Of a stretch of DNA of 64,000 nt, positions 47,827 to 59,130 are shown one piece after another. Made by a program: the position numbers and the translations under genes. The stretch is taken from the NCBI GenBank assembly GCA_036785705.1, contig JAWUZG010000029.1, positions 17,437,501 through 17,501,500 on the forward strand, written 5' to 3'. Within the stretch, counting starts at the first letter, position 1. The number at the start of each line of letters is the position of its first letter. Below the pieces are notes generated by a model. That model made no database searches. It was not told the DNA's origin and saw nothing but the letters and a program-made list of their open reading frames with translations. Source of the DNA: Acanthornis magna. Its lineage: Eukaryota > Chordata > Aves > Passeriformes > Acanthizidae.

Positions 47827-48014
47827 TGCCTGCTTTCACCATTTCTGCTGGCTTCAAGTGGTTGTACCAAGACTGATTGCTGCATGATTGGATCTGCTTG
47901 TTTTCACCATTTCTGCTGGTGGCTTGCGGTGGTACTGAGACCAATTGCTGCCTAATTGGCTCTGCTTGCTTTCACCATTTCTACTGCTGGTGATCCTGAG
48001 ACCAATTGCTGCCT
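47827..48014 (+). repeat. 68-bp tandem repeat, about 2.8 copies, inside an LTR
   Basis: Units start at 47827, 47895 and 47963, each with TTTCACCATTTCT and an ATTGCTGC block near the end. Copies differ at several positions. The place corresponds to U3, where such repeats commonly hold enhancer elements. Confidence 0.9.
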
Positions 48015-48250
48015 GTAAGTTTCCAAAAGGAGCAATTTCCCCCCTTCCCCTTCCCTGAGCCAGCACCACCACCTAAGGAGGTTGCCAAGCATACATTGGA
48101 GCACCCCCTGCTGGCCATGGGGGAGTCAGTAAGGTCTTCTGCATCACCAGAGCCAACAGTGCCCCCTGCCAGCCATGGGCATAATTACACCAATGGGGAA
48201 ACAGTGCTTGGCAGGTGGGGAACTTCTGTTATTGTGTTGCTTGTTCTGTT

Positions 48251-48258
48251 ACATATAA

Positions 48259-48289
<31 letters not shown>

Positions 48290-48300
48290 CATATATATGT
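48251..48300. repeat. (AT)n microsatellite
   Basis: AT dinucleotides with a few interruptions, within the T-rich part of the LTR ending at 48463. Confidence 0.9.
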
Positions 48301-48463
48301 ATATTGATATTTGATAGTAAAGGATTGTTATTCCCTTCTCCTACATTTTTTCCTGGAAAGTCCTTAATTACAAAGTTACAATCAGTTAGAGGGAAGGGTT
48401 GTCCTTCCATTCTAGGAAGGTTCCCACCTTCCTTGACAGACATTTGTCCTTGAAATCAGGACA

Positions 48464-48827
48464 GAGGAAAAGCAAGAAAGAGAAAGAAAAGGTAAGAGTA
48501 GAATGGTAGTAGGTGGATCCAGTGATGAGACTTGATTTGTGGAATTTCAATGTCCCTTGGTCGAAGTGATGGTTGCAGTCTTGATTGGGGGTTGGGGGAA
48601 GCCAGCAAAACACAAAGTTCAGTGAGTTTATATACACTCAGGTTCAGGTGGGAATGCCCAGGTGCATCCTCTGGAGGGGGAAGTTTTACCCAGTTTGAAG
48701 TAAAACTGTGGATCATGTGCAGTCCTCTGATGGAAGGCCCCAGAAATGAGTCTGGGGGCACTTTGGGGATCTTTGATGAGGAGTTTATAACTCCTTCTAA
48801 GACATGACAGCTGGCTCTTGTGTCAGG
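48464..48827. other. Short spacer between two LTRs
   Basis: No motif-bearing frame was found. The open frames on both strands are unremarkable. Confidence 0.4.
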
Positions 48828-48832
48828 GTACT

Positions 48833-49994
48833 TGTTGGAGGTTAGGATTTTTCCTTTTCCTCCTTCTTCTTCCTCTCGGGGAATTTTGTCCCACTTGTTT
48901 CTAAGAGATGATAGCAACCGGTACTTAAAAGACAAAAGAAGTGGCCAAAGTAAGGGGGAGGGTGCAGATGCATTCTCCTAGTCAAGGGGCTTTCTATTGG
49001 AAGGTCAGAGAAAACGTGAGATTTTGGCTAGGGGGTGAGGGGCTAGGCTCAGCTCCTCACACTCTTGGGATTGGAGGGGAGACAGGCTGCTGTTGCTGTG
49101 GGAAGAATTCGCCACCACTGAGGAGTCCTGTCTCCTACTGTCTTCTCTCTCCTACTGTGAGTGAGGCTCTGCTCGTAAGAGTGGCCATTGGACTGGGACC
49201 TTATTAACATCCTACCTCACTGGAAAGGACCCTCACCATCTACTCGGGTGCCTCAGGGAAAAAACCCAGGACCCTGAGCCCCCTCCCCCCTCCGAGGGAG
49301 CCCCTCCTGGCTTTGATTGGGAGACCAGCTGCAGCTGCCCAGCCCTGCTGTTTTTTATGCCAGTGCTCTGGGTTTTTTGCTACACTGTAACCAAGCACCC
49401 TGCTCCTGCTGGGACATCCTGTGGCTCCTCCTATGGCTGCAGACTTTCTGATACCTTTTGCTTTCTACCTTGGGTGTGCCCGCCCCTGCTGTTCCAGCTG
49501 CTACTCTGAGGTTCTTGCTACAGCCCATCTCACCCTCTGGAGGAGCACCAGGATTGGCTGCCCCCTGTGAGGTTGTAAAGGAAGCCCCTTTTCTGTCTCT
49601 TCTGCACGTGTGTCCGCCGTTACCCACGTGAGGAGGTGACTGAGTTCACACCACAGTGCCCCCTGCAGCTGCGGGGGAATCATCGCACCTGCCCTGCCCA
49701 ACTGGGAGCCAACAGTGCCCCTGCTGGCTGTGACCATAACGGCACCAAATGGGAAGGTCCTTGACAGCCCAGAGAAGGCTGTTTCTGCTTTTGTTTCTTG
49801 CTGCTGCCATTGCTGTTTGTTTGCCTTGTTATACATTCACATACTCGTAAAGAACTGTTATTCCTTTTCCCATATCTTTGTCTGAAAACCACTTACTTTC
49901 AAGGTTATAATAATTTGGAGGGAAGGGGGTCATATTTTTCATTCCAAGGCAGGAATGCCTTCCTTGGCAGACACCTGTTTTCCAAACCAAGACA
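48833..49994 (+). mobile_element. Solo LTR related to the ERV-L provirus, TSD GTACT
   Basis: 1162 bp from TGTTGGAGG to CAAGACA, flanked by GTACT at 48828-48832 and 49995-49999. It shares with the provirus LTR the AACCGGTACTT-like block near 48915, the GGGAATCATCGCACCTGCCC block near 49674 and the entire 3' end (TTATTCC, AATTTGGAGGGAAGG, GACACCTG). The centre (49250-49560) is longer and different. Orientation is the same as the provirus. Confidence 0.92.
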
Positions 49995-49999
49995 GTACT

Positions 50000-50433
50000 T
50001 GAGCCAGTTATACACCATTGGAAGGGATGAATATCTTCAGGCCTGTGTGTGAATGTGAATGTCCTGATGCCTCTCTGGGGGCAGGTATCTGATATCTCTT
50101 CCTACTTCTCCCTTTCTCTCTTTTGTTCTCTCTCTCTCTTATTTACTATACAATAAAACCCATACTATTGACTGGCATATGGTCTCGTTTTCACCTTAAT
50201 TTGGGCAGAGGTATTTCTAAAGAACCTTAATAATTGATCATAATAAAGGTGCTTTCTAATACAAGTGAGCTGGGAGCCATGATAGCCTACATGGGCAGAA
50301 TCCTGTTCTAAAAAATCCCAAAGTTTATTATTTCCATCTATGTGGCTTTGATTCACTGCACAGAAATGTGACTTAGACCTGGTTTTCCAGATGTATTTTT
50401 ATCCTCAGGAGAAAGTTGAGAGTGGGTTTGATT
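50000..50433. other. No gene recognised
   Basis: AT-rich DNA with a CTCT tract near 50110-50140. Confidence 0.4.
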
Positions 50434-50999
50434 TGTTGTGGTTAAGGAATGATCACCCCCAATTTAGTGCTGGGATTTGCACCCCCACTGAGATTCTCCA
50501 AACCACGTGCTGCTCACTTGCTCCCCCTTTCCCTCCCTCTTCCCTGCTGTAGTGGCTGGAGAGGGTAATTGGAGGCCTAAAAGGCAAAGTTCGTGGGTTG
50601 AGATAAGAACAATGTACTGGAAACAACGACATAAGAAAATGAACCATAAAAACAACAGTATTGATTATAAAAGGGTACAAAAGAGAGACTGATTCACACG
50701 CGAAAATGCTCACCATGGAGCTTGTGACCTGACCACAGCCACACCATGCCACCCTGACCATTCCCTCTACCTTGGGACTGGCACCACCCTAAACAGTCCC
50801 GCCAGCTCAGAACCAGTGTTATCTCACTGCTCCAGCCACCATACTTGCTCAACTAGAAGTCACCCCTTCTCCCCAGAAGAGAGTCTTTTGCCCCACCCCT
50901 GGTAATGATGTGAGGTGGTATAGAATAGCCTTCATACCCTAGCCATGCCCCCTCCCACCTACTGCAAAAAATTAACTCTGTCCTGGCTGAACCAGGACA
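50434..50999 (-). mobile_element. ERV LTR, minus orientation (family of 45241-45703)
   Basis: Begins TGTTGTGGTTAAG and ends AACCAGGACA on the plus strand, so as a minus-strand LTR it starts TGTCCTGGTT and ends ACCACAACA. The CATGGGTT-like polyA region is present as the complement near 50595 (GTGGGTTGAGATAAGAACA), and TATAAAAGGG lies near 50664. Borders are supported by the TG/CA ends, but no target duplication is seen. Confidence 0.72.
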
Positions 51000-52135
51000 G
51001 TTATAAGTGTAGAAAATCAGCCTGGACACTTCAAGGTTAAAAAAATAGAAAAAGTCGTATTCCAGAAGCCAAAAGCACTTTTCCACTTCTCTTGCTGTGC
51101 AGAATTTCTATGTATTTATATAGTTATTGTTCTGTCATTTTCTGATTCACAAATTTCTGGTGACCATTCTCTGGGTTTTAGGAAGCAATTATGGATCCAT
51201 CACATGCTGCTGGCAACTGGGTGTCCCAAGAAGTTTATGTGTGTGTGTGTATGTGCGTATGGCCAGAGAGGCAAAGGGGTCATCCTCTTTGGACTCTGAA
51301 GACTGGCATGGCAGACGTTGGAAATGAGAGTAGCCTAAAGCTTGTGTGACCAGAGCCATTTGTTCTGTGAACTTGGAGAGCTGGGAGATATTCAGTCTAT
51401 GGAATATGTGGAGTGAAAGATCATGTAGATAAGGACTTGATAACAAAACTTGTTATGATCTGAGAATCCATTATTTATATGAGGGATAATTCACAGCCAT
51501 CCACTAATATGTGACCAGGAAAGAATAAGTTACCTTGGATGTTTGCATATGGTATCTGTGAGAAAATGAATTCACACTAAAGATGGGCAGGGGATATGAA
51601 GATACCTATTCTTTGAGGCAAGACTGAATGGTCATGGTGTACTCAGTCCACTAAAAGATGGTGGAAGGAGAAAATTCAGTCTTTCCATGACCAAATTAGA
51701 GGAGGATCAATCACCAGAAAAAGCTCCCAAAAAATTTCAGTTTAAGGAGATTGCTTGTGCAAGAACAAATTTTATAAATTGACGCAAATGAAATGATAAA
51801 CCATAACTGACACTGCAATCAGGTTTTGGCAAGGTCTCATCATATAAATGGGGAAGCATGAAAAGAAATCTACTTTTCTGGTTGTGTTTCATAAGTTTAT
51901 AAAACATTTAATGTCAAAGTCTTTCAGGGAAAAATCTGCTGGAGTTTTTGGAGATGATATTACTTTGATTCGCCTGTAAAAAGTAAATGGACACATTTGT
52001 CTTGGCAGTTCCAGTACCATCTTTTATTCCTCTGAATTTTAAATGAAAATATTATCACAAGATGATATGTTAAGGCAATCCAAAGATTTTGTTTTTCCAC
52101 CAGAATACTGTTCAAAGTATGTGGAATTGAAGGGC
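51000..52135. other. No gene recognised; short TG run
   Basis: AT-rich DNA. A short TGTG run lies at 51237-51252. Confidence 0.4.
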
Positions 52136-52240
52136 AAAAGAAAGAAAAAGAAAAAAAAAAAGAAAAAGAAAAAGAGGAAAGAAAAAGGAAGAGGAAGAGG
52201 AAGAGGAAGAGGAAGAGGAAGAGGAAGAGGAAGAGAGAAA
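52136..52240. repeat. 105-base all-purine tract with (GGAAGA)n
   Basis: No pyrimidine occurs on the plus strand between 52136 and 52240. The first half is A-rich with single Gs, the second half about 9 GGAAGA units. Such tracts can form triplex (H-DNA). The Lys/Arg-Gly frame at 52043-52336 and its Leu-Pro antisense are artefacts. Confidence 0.95.
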
Positions 52241-55200
52241 TCCAAGAGAAGAGTTTATTTGGATTGTGTATTCAATGTAAATTCATTTATGTATCTGTGT
52301 TCTCACCTTATCTTAATGTATTTTTCCTCTTCCTAACACTGACAAATTTACTAAAAACATTAAAAATATAGTTAAGTTTGTCTGGTCTTTGACTAATTAA
52401 AAAAAAAGAAGTCTCTTTGAAAGAATGTCTTTAGCAACACTGGGTGAAAAATACCTGACAGTCTTTTTACAGACTCTCAGCTGCTTAATGGCAAAACATA
52501 GATGAGGGGTTATTGTCTGTCAGTGTTGATGAGTCAACATTATGAAGTGGTATACTTTTCTTTGCATTGTACTAGGAGTTAAACAAAGGATATTTGAAAG
52601 GTAAATTGACTCAGGTGGCATACTGGTGAAATGGATACCTTCTGTAGAAAAAAGTGGCAAACTGCAGGAAATAGTTTAATAGGGCAATCATCAGAAAATG
52701 AAACCTGCCTGTAAGGTGGGCGTATAGTGAACTTCAACATGAGTGATGTATGTTAATCTAAGAACTGATTAAGATATTTTTATAATTGCAGTTTGAGGCT
52801 TTTGAACTTTCAAGGCAGTTATAATACAACATAAAACTTTTGAAATGGAAGAAATTTGGCTAGGCCTAGTATTTTGTAGTCTACTTGGACAAGAATGCAC
52901 AGAGAGCATGTGAATATTTTCCCATAATTGATTGGTTACAGGATGATGTCTCCTGCCTGTAATGGCTGTCTTTCTGAAGGAACCGCAGTTACTTAAAAAC
53001 TGTTTGCACTTTGTTATACCCTTCTCTGAGATTTATTTGCTTCCAGGTTGAAATGGAAAATAACTTCAAAGTGTGCATGGTATTAAAAAAACCCTAGAAA
53101 ATGGTGTGAAGGAAGCAGAAGGTATCACCCATTTAGGAGAATAAAGTAAATATCTGCAGTTTTCATGCTGATAGTCTCAACTAATCAAATGAAAATCAGC
53201 CTAAAATTCAGTGTACAAGAGTAGAGGGTGGCTGGAGAATAAGCATATCTAAATAGACAGTGGTAGAGAAAATATTTGAAAATACTAGAAAGCATCTTTG
53301 CTTTGCATATCTCTCCCACAAATGAATCTTCTTTCCTCAGCTTTATTAATTCATACCTATTTTTTCCCAAAAGCTTATTACTATTAATAAACTTGAATAA
53401 ACTAAATGTTGAGAAGATTTCAGGCCATCTGGAGAAAAATTCTTGCTTACATATGTGTAGGATAAATATGCAGAATATCCACAGTAAAAACTGCATCAAT
53501 TAAAGTCTTCCAAGATTTTCATAGGGAACAAAAATGCAGAAAAGCTCTTTGCTTCTGAATTCTTTCCCTTGCTTACACAGCACTGGCTCTGCACAATTCC
53601 TAGGTAGAGTTTATCTCAATGGTACCAGGAATATTGCTAACAATGCAGGTTTAGCAACCCCTGTGTTTCTGTCCCACTCATTGCTTTGCCATTCTAATCG
53701 CACCTTTGGTCTGCATGGCTGTATTCTGGATGGAAGAGTTTTATATACGACACCATCTGATGCCATTGGAAAGTGCTGCCAACTGAAAACGAACATATGC
53801 ATCTTGGAAATGGAACATATTAATTTTTTAGGTGTTTATGACACCTGTTGTGCAGGTTGCTGTGAGTATGGGAACTGAGCTGCCAAACACAGATGCTGGG
53901 TGAAGCACTCTTGTTGCAACAAGATGGAGGGTGGCACAAAGTTAAGACCTGTGTGCCTGAAGGCTCTGGTGAGCCGGGAGTGCCGGGTCACCAGAGTGGA
54001 GGAACTACTGTTACCAAAGTGGAGGAACTACTCTAAAGCAAATAATAGCCTAGTTAAAAGGCCCTTAGCTGGCCCACCTAATATTTCACTTGGTTCTCTA
54101 TTTAGACATCAGTGCATATTATGAATTTGCCCGGTCTCTGCTGCAATAGAGATATCTAGGACCCCAGAAGAGACTGGTCTGTCTGGTGACCCCTGCAAGC
54201 TGTCGCCTCTGAGTTAAAGACAAAGACTGTCTGCTTGAACTTTATGTATTTGCTATAACAATATTTTCTGCATGGTTCTTGATGTCACTGGATCCAACTG
54301 TTTTGATACTAGTCCCATGGAGTATGCTGCTGCCTCTCCTGCACTGTGCCATCACCTGAAGCAGAGCCAGTTTTGACTCTGGAACTTATGAACTGCTCTG
54401 GACCAGTGTAACTCTGTATGATCACTCAGATGTGTGCACACAATGTCCCAGGAGAACTTGTTTGGTTTGGGTGTGTGTTGCAGGTTACAGTAATGGACTT
54501 AATCCAATGAACAGTGTCTTGTTGGATTTGAGAGACCTCAGGGCCCTTACTCTGGCCAACCTGGTGAGTTCTGCAGGCTGATACAGGAATCCAGTGTCTT
54601 AAGGCCACTGTCTGCTGTCTAATGGGAGAAAAATGTGGCAGTGATTTGTTAAAAGTCCCTCTGTTCACTAAAGTGAGTGCTAGAGCCATCTCAATCAGCA
54701 GGTAGGGATTGAAGAATATGTAAGAAAGTGGATATGGGTCTTAAGTAATGCCGAATTTAAACTGACAACCTTAAACCTTGACAGGAGAAGTAAATTTCAT
54801 CAAGGTATTTTCTGACTTTAAAAGGTCCACTACAGTTTAGTTGACATTATCTGGCTAGGAACCTGTGAGTCTCAGTTCTGGTCTTTTGCATCCTTTTATG
54901 GATTTTCTTAGCTTGGTTGGCCTTGTCTCTAGAAAACAGCACTTATAAAGAAAGCAAAGAATTTGCAAGGTTTCTGTGTGCACTTGTAATATGCTCTCTT
55001 CCTTATGTGCCTATCACTGCTGTTCCTCATGATTATTTTAGTTACCAAAAAGGTCATGGATAGTAATTACTTTCCCTGAAAACTTTTCTCTTTTTCAGCT
55101 GTAGTTTAATATTGGGAGAATTCCACAGAGTTGTTTATCCTCTTGACTAACTGCATACCAGCAGGTCACAGCAATGTTGAGCTATGCCAGTATGAAACTG

Positions 55201-55439
55201 AGGCCCAAAAAAAAAAGCAGGATTTGTACAGAATTGTTTTTTCTAGGTGATATCTATATGCAGTTCCAAAGGACAGAGGATTCCTTTGCACAGGAATTTC
55301 ATTTAGCTTGCTAATAAATCAACCTCTGGGCTTTCAAAATGACTGTAACCTTTAATTCATATAGGGGCAATAATCTTACCTTTTTCTTACCATACTCATT
55401 AATGCAACTGGTGTTACTGTGAATAGTCTTTTCTCCTCA
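52241..55439. other. No gene recognised
   Basis: AT-rich DNA to about 53500. A 114-residue frame at 53534-53878 (+) is cysteine-containing but has no family I recognise. A 22-base tandem duplication (GTGGAGGAACTACT core) lies near 53995-54035. The section 53880-54450 is moderately GC-richer and could be an old repeat. Confidence 0.35.
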
Positions 55440-56341
55440 TGGGTAACCCAAAATGTTACTGTATTCCATATCTATCTGTGCCCAAAAATTGTTACAGTCT
55501 CTTTAAGACCCTGCAGCCAAAAAATAGAACCAGGATGGGTGTGGGGGTGTTGCCACAGTCCCGTTTCAAGTCTGAGCCTGAAAGCAGAGAGACATGTCTG
55601 TCTCCTGGCAATGTTTGCTGAAGGCAGAGGTTCTGCCATGGAAGAGGTTCCTTTGGACTGGTAAGAGTAGCCACCCAAAAAAACTACATTTCACAATCAA
55701 AAACTGTTTCAGAGTGAACTTTGTAAAATCTATGAGCAGCATAAAGCTTGAGCTGGTCCTTGGGGCTGGGCCACCCCATGATGGTGCCTGGAGACCAGTT
55801 CTTCCCCCTGACATACCCACGGCATGGAGGACAGCAGCACCAACACTGGTGGAGTCCAGTGGGTGGTAGCAGGAAGTGGTGGGCGGATGAGCCGACCCCA
55901 CACACACTGGCAAATCCCATATGCCGCTAGAACTGTTTCGTAATCTCTGCTTTCACAAGAGGGTTCTTTTTGTCCATCACCTTCTTTCCCTTTGTCTCCC
56001 AGACTGGACAGTTGATTGGGGAGCACCATCTTGGTGCCATCTTCCTTTTGTCTTTCAATCCACACAGGAGACTGTGGAAGGGGGTGGGTGGATGTGGAAG
56101 CTATCTTGGAAAGGGGGGTTACCTCACAATTAATTTCCTTGTGTTTGTGAGATTTAATGATTTTTTTATCTAGTGATTATTTACTGTTATTTTTTGCCTG
56201 TTGCTGTTCTGCTTAATAGTAAACTTATTTTTTCACTTGTATCTACTCATATGAATTTCTTAATGGTGGAAACAGATCGGTTGAAACTAAGGGGAGTGAT
56301 TTTAGAGTGTTCACCTCTTTAAATTGTCTTAAACCAAGACA
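55440..56341 (+). mobile_element. ERV LTR, better-preserved copy of 14191-15196
   Basis: Starts TGGGTAAC and ends CCAAGACA. The end and the TAGTAAAC block near 56217 relate it to the ERV-L-type LTR superfamily found elsewhere in the window. Alignment with 14191-15196 is continuous, with moderate divergence. A conserved TCAAAAACTGTTTCAGAGTG segment is near 55698 here and 14550 in the other copy. The pentamers just outside (CCTCA and CCGAT) do not match, so the duplication has decayed or the borders are off. Confidence 0.7.
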
Positions 56342-56739
56342 CCGATATATGCATACAAATTCATATTACCATTTATCTTAATGTAACATTAAAATTTAAT
56401 GCTTTTTTCCCTCTGTATTTTCTTCTTTCAGTTGCAAATAAGACAGGTGATAAACATCCACAGCCAATTTCACAATTTGCCTGTAAGTAGCCTTTTTCAT
56501 TTTAACTGGTTGATTTCTATGTTGTGGTGGTTTTGCTTGGCCCAGTTTTTGCCAGTGAGTAGGGTGGGGTACAAAGATGGCTCCTGCATGTCCTGTGTAA
56601 AACTTCTGGAGATTTTCACCATGTCCAGCAGAGCCGATCTCTGATGGCTCTGAAGATGATGGACATGCTGCTGGCCAAACCTGGGCCAATTAAAGATGTT
56701 AGTTACACCTCTGTGAAAACATATTTAAGAAGAAATCAA
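56342..56739. other. Spacer between two LTRs
   Basis: About 400 bases without recognised features. A minus-strand frame at 56396-56689 has no motif. Confidence 0.35.
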
Positions 56740-57908
56740 AACAATGTGAGCACGCACTGCTTTTTAGTCAGAGGAGGAGGAGGAGGTAAAAATATGTGAG
56801 GGAAAACAACATGGAGGCACTAAGGTCAGTGGAGAAGGTGGGGGAGGAAGCGTTCCAGGTGCTGGAGCTGAAAGCCCTCTGCCGGCTGTGGTGAAGACCA
56901 TGGGGGAGCAGGTGGTCCCCCTGCAGCCCATGGAATCCAGGGGGATGCAGAGAACCACCCACAGCCCGTGGGGAGGTACCCACGCCAGAGGAGCAGGTGG
57001 AGGCCTGGAGGAAGCTGTGATCCAGTGAGAGTCCCAGTAGAGACTGAGCATTGCAAAGGCCTTGCAGGAGAGAGAAAGGCCTTGCTCCTGGGATGGAAAC
57101 AGCCTGGCCTCGGCTTGGAAGTCTGCAACTTATGGACAAGAACTCGTGTTTGCAGCAAAAAATTTGGGCCAGTTTTGCTGCTCATGAGATTGGACCCACA
57201 CCAAAGAAGTTCTCAGAGGACTATCTCTTGTGGGAGGGACCCCCATGGCTAAATAGAGGACTCTTCTATGGACTGACCCTGAACAAAGAAAACCCTCATA
57301 CCCTGCCCCTACCCCGGAGCTGTTGGTTAGAAGGAAGGAGGGAGGGGGTGAGCTGAGAAACGGTGTCTTAATAGGGAGGGGAGTGAGTTAGAGAAATAAC
57401 GTTTGCAGCAGAAGAATTGTGGTGATGGACTGACTAAGAGAAACCACATGCCTTGTCCCTGTCCCGGATCAGTTGGTTAGATAGAGGAAGGGGGGTGAGT
57501 AGAGAAACAGTGTCTGTAGTAGAAGAATTGTGGTGATGGACTGACTAAGAGAAAAAACTCCACACCCTGCCCCCACCCCAGAGTTGTTGGTTAGTTGGAA
57601 GGAAGGAGGGGGGTGAGCTGAGAAGTGGTGCCTTAGGAGGGAAGGGGGGTGAGTGAAGAAATGGTGTCTTAAGAGCTTATTTTTACCTCTGATTTATCTT
57701 CCGACTCTGTTAGGTTAATAAATCACTTTGCAACTTTAAGTTTCCTGCCTGCTCCTTGCCTTCTCCGTGCATCCTATCAGTAATTTATCTCAGCTCATGA
57801 TTCCAGTGTGCTTGTGTTTTTCACTCTCCTCTGCATAGCTGAAGCAGGAGAGAGCATAGAGAGCAGATGTTGTAGGTGCCTGGCATTTAACCAGGGTCAA
57901 ACCTCAAC
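56740..57908 (+). mobile_element. ERV-L-type LTR, fuller copy of 2570-3137
   Basis: It contains the GC-rich, purine-rich 5' part missing from the copy at 2570-3137. Then come three related modules (near 57300, 57450 and 57560), each containing GTTGGTTAG and a TGGTGATGGACTGACTAAG or similar core, then AATAAA near 57718 and the shared terminus ending CA at 57908. The module repeats resemble U3 enhancer repeats. The left border is approximate. Confidence 0.7.
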
Positions 57909-58729
57909 ATATACCTACTGTAAAAATAAAAACATTTAATAATTTTTTAAATCTCATATTATGTCTGTCCTATATTATGTCATTACAGTATGAAACTGAG
58001 GAACCATAGTACTTGATTGGAAAAGTCACCTACAGAAATTCAGTCTTACTGAACAGAGTTGATGCAAATGTAAATGAATGGAAGGGTTTGTGGCCATACT
58101 ATTATTTCAAGCATAAAATATTATGAATGTCTCTATAAATGTCTCTAGAACCCCTATAGTTCACTACAGTGCTTACAAAGAGACTTGTGTCAAATCTTAG
58201 AAATAACATATCAAAAATATTCCTAAACCTTACTGGTATCTCCTTTATCACTTTGCTTCACACAAAAATATTAGGAACTAAAGGTATGGCTTGGGATTTG
58301 GAATAACTGACCCAAATTTGAATAAAAAGGAGGGATGTATTTGGTAATGTAGCACCAACTGACCATGACTGTGACCATATGAATTATTAGAAAGATATGA
58401 TAGAATACATAGAGATGAGGATAAAGATAGGACATTCCAATCATAATATATGCAGTTTCATGGTGATTTGTGATCACTTAGAAGGGGAAAATCCTCTTTT
58501 CATTATTAAAAGCAGGGGAGCATTTGCCACCATCATGGGCACTGCAGCTCAAAATACTAAAATAATTTACATCTATGGTACAGTATTTTGCACAGTCACA
58601 GGATGGCATTCTGAGCCTCCAGCTCAGCTATAATCATCTTTCACAGGATACAATAAAATGAGGGGGAAGCATTTTTGCAAATGTTTAAACTTATTCATAA
58701 GGATTGGAAATTAAATTTGTTGAGAACTA
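57909..58729. other. No gene recognised
   Basis: AT-rich DNA with only small open frames. Confidence 0.4.
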
Positions 58730-59130
58730 CACCTAGTGCAGGTAGCTTGGTGGGTGGCTGCATTGCAAGCGGCAGGTTGTGCTCTGGATGGCAGGAAATA
58801 GCGGTAGCCCCAGGTAACAAGCCACAGCCTGGGACAGAATATTTGCACCACAAAGGGTATGGGGACTTGGCACTAGCCAGGTGACTGGCCACAAAGAGAT
58901 ATGTGGGAGCCTATGTCTCAGGGGATTGACTCCAGACAATCTAGCACATAGGCTGTAAGGGTATAAAAGCCCAGAGATTGCTTGGTTCAGGATCCCTCCT
59001 CCTCAGCACCCAGCTCAAGCTAGTTTTGTGTGTCTATACCAGATCAAATTATTTTAAGCATCCAGGTGTCTGACACTGCTATAGGAAACTTGTGTCCAAG
59101 CAGGCAAGGAAATCTTTTCTGACTGCATGA
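58730..59130 (+). mobile_element. Putative 5' LTR (U3/R) of the class I ERV
   Basis: TATAAAAG at 58962-58969 is followed about 25-30 bases later by the TTCAGGATCCCTCCTCC region, a layout expected for a retroviral promoter. The segment is GC-richer than its flanks. It lies 1.5 kb upstream of the decayed pol. No clear AATAAA, primer site or partner LTR was seen, so this could also be an unrelated promoter-like sequence. Confidence 0.4.

Larger units (their letters stand above)
47560..48463 (+). mobile_element. ERV-L-type LTR with tandem U3 repeats
   Basis: The 3' end at 48463 has the same block series as the provirus LTR (TAGTAAAGGATTGTTATTCC, AAAGTCC, ACAAAGTTAC, GAGGGAAGG, GGTTCCCACCTTCC). 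The middle resembles, in the other direction, the LTR at 5270-6060. Its 5' part contains a 68-bp tandem repeat (47827-48014) and an AT dinucleotide run (48251-48300). The left border is unclear, and no duplication partner was found for the sequence after 48463. Confidence 0.7.

Noticed and set aside
52043..52336. Lys- and Arg/Gly-rich protein frame
   Set aside because: Produced by the homopurine repeat tract.
53534..53878. Cysteine-containing 114-residue frame, considered as a retroviral envelope remnant
   Set aside because: No signal peptide, furin site or immunosuppressive-type segment is visible, and no neighbouring pol is at the right distance.
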